This document shows, in pieces, positions 62,947 to 64,000 of a stretch of DNA of 64,000 nt. Source of the DNA: Parus major (taxonomy: Eukaryota; Chordata; Aves; Passeriformes; Paridae); the NCBI RefSeq assembly GCF_001522545.3, contig NC_031769.1, positions 11,953,888 through 12,017,887 of the forward strand, in the 5' to 3' direction. A model generated the notes under the pieces. It did not search any database. It saw only the letters and a program-made list of their open reading frames with translations, and had not been told where the DNA came from. Numbering within the stretch: position 1 is the stretch's first letter; the number at the start of each line of letters is the position of its first letter. The position numbers and the translations under genes are program-made.

Positions 62947-64000
62947 AGAAAAAGGAAAAAGAACTCCAAAACAACCCAAAACCCCCTAGATTTATAAAAG
63001 GTTTTTCTATTACAAGAAGGAAACATTTTTCAAAGTCTCAGAAATGCTCAAAGGGAGGGGAAAGAATCTCTTGCCAGAACTGCCAGTTAGAGTGGGGATG
63101 GTTTGGGGAGTGAGGGCTGGAATGTTCTCTGCATTAAGAAGCCCTTAACAGGTGTTCTGCCACCAGCACACAGATCTGATTTGTGCGTTGACCTTCCCAC
63201 ACGTGGCTCCCCAGGGAGGGTGACCTGGCTCCCAACTCAGGCTGCAGCCAGCATAATTCTCTCTTCTTGCCAGCAGGAGCAGTGCAGTTGACACCCAAGG
63301 ACTCCAGGACGAGGACACAGGAATTTTGCTGCCCATCCTCTCCCTTATCCCTCCATATCCCTCTCCCCCAGAACATTCTTATTGGTTACCAACTTGCAAG
63401 GTAGAACTGCATACAGACAATACATTTTGATAAAAGTGTGGATAAATATGTGATTGCAATACTTCACCACTGCAATATGGGTCATCCTTTATTTATAGAA
63501 AGAATTTTAGTGAGGTGGGAAGAAAGTGGCAAGTAAATTTTTAGATTAATCTATTACCTGCTAACCATTTTACTAGAGTTTTTTTTCCATTTTATAAAGA
63601 TAGATAAAATCTTTAGAGTGTATCTAATGGATAGCTGTTCTGATGCTCCCAGGGGATTGTTAGCCTTAAGACAGCACAAAGCACCACCGCTGCTTAATTG
63701 GAACAGTATTAGCAAACACTGAATTTAATTGGGAAGCATTGGCCTGGAGCAAAAGGGTTATCTAGTGTTTGCCCAGGTGTTAGAATCAGGGCTCTGGCAT
63801 TGTGTTATAGAAATAAAAGATTCAAAGAGAAACATAAGTTGTATAAAGATTTTATTCTTGGTTCAAGCTATTGTATTCAGGGTTTTTTAAAATTATTTTG
63901 CTTCTTTGGGTGTGGGGGGTTTAAATGTAACTTTTGACGTTGTTGACTGGATGCATATGAATTCTTAATACTGTTATTAAGAACAGTCATTAAAACCAGT
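62947..64000. other. Unique sequence to the window end, no gene recognised
   Basis: The 63100-63370 part is richer in G and C and holds overlapping open frames on both strands with no recognisable product. A conserved-element-like patch lies at about 63640-63780. A 9-bp inverted repeat with a 4-nt loop (TTCTTAATA, CTGT, TATTAAGAA) lies at 63962-63983. Confidence 0.55.
63640..63780. promoter_or_regulatory. Candidate conserved noncoding element
   Basis: Non-repetitive sequence with two TAATTG homeodomain cores (63695-63700 and 63726-63731), about 30 bp apart and surrounded by GC-containing words, for example GCACCACCGCTGC before the first core and GCATTGGCCTGGAGC after the second. The pattern suggests a developmental enhancer, but neither conservation nor activity was tested. 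Confidence 0.25.

Noticed and set aside
62771..63113. Open frames with Glu/Gly-rich and repeated Lys-Ala-Arg-Gln-Gly sequence, and the antisense Leu-Pro-Cys repeat
   Set aside because: They are translations of the purine tract and the GGCAA satellite.
1..64000. tRNA genes and CRISPR arrays
   Set aside because: No B-box-like GGTTCRANNCC word in a cloverleaf context and no regularly spaced direct repeats were seen. CRISPR would not be expected in a vertebrate genome.

Overview
This window is AT-rich vertebrate nuclear DNA, most likely from a bird. The main evidence is the set of chicken-repeat 1 (CR1) LINE fragments whose 3' ends carry the CR1 octamer repeat (ATTCTATG or ATTCTGTG, clearest at 15910-15925, 21134-21149 and 22440-22457). 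Two endogenous-retrovirus-type LTRs and the scarcity of other interspersed repeats fit an avian genome. A passerine is possible from the LTR load, but the sequence does not prove it.

I recognise no protein-coding gene. The longest open frames are only about 90-125 codons. They either lie inside repeats (the CpG-rich part of an LTR, decayed CR1 reverse transcriptase, a purine-rich satellite) or resemble nothing I know. I see no tRNA, rRNA or CRISPR. The window is therefore either intergenic or part of a very long intron. The one exon-like signal worth attention is a 12-nt candidate microexon at 6112-6123, with a good acceptor and a near-perfect donor. This would fit an intron of a neural gene, but the gene cannot be named.

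Layout: 1-15.2 kb is mostly unique AT-rich sequence, with the microexon candidate, a conserved-element-like stretch (5560-5800) and an assembly gap (10448-10509). A 3' CR1 fragment lies at 15222-15925, and two more lie at 20959-21150 and 22329-22457. An ERVK-like LTR lies at about 23351-23698. From 23.7 to 42.5 kb the sequence is mostly unique, with a decayed minus-strand CR1-like piece near 28 kb, a perfect 13-bp hairpin at 36306-36338 and homopolymer tracts. An internally deleted CR1 lies at 42515-43158. The most complete mobile element is a 1407-bp solo LTR at 53608-55014, with TG...CA ends and an exact 5-bp target duplication (GTGCT). The last 9 kb holds a compound microsatellite (61743-61817), a G-quadruplex-capable purine tract with a GGCAA satellite (62868-62946) and a homeodomain-motif-rich stretch near the right end.

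No genes can be shown to work together here. What can be supported is a repeat history (old CR1s, then LTR insertions) and a few noncoding candidates that need cross-species alignment.
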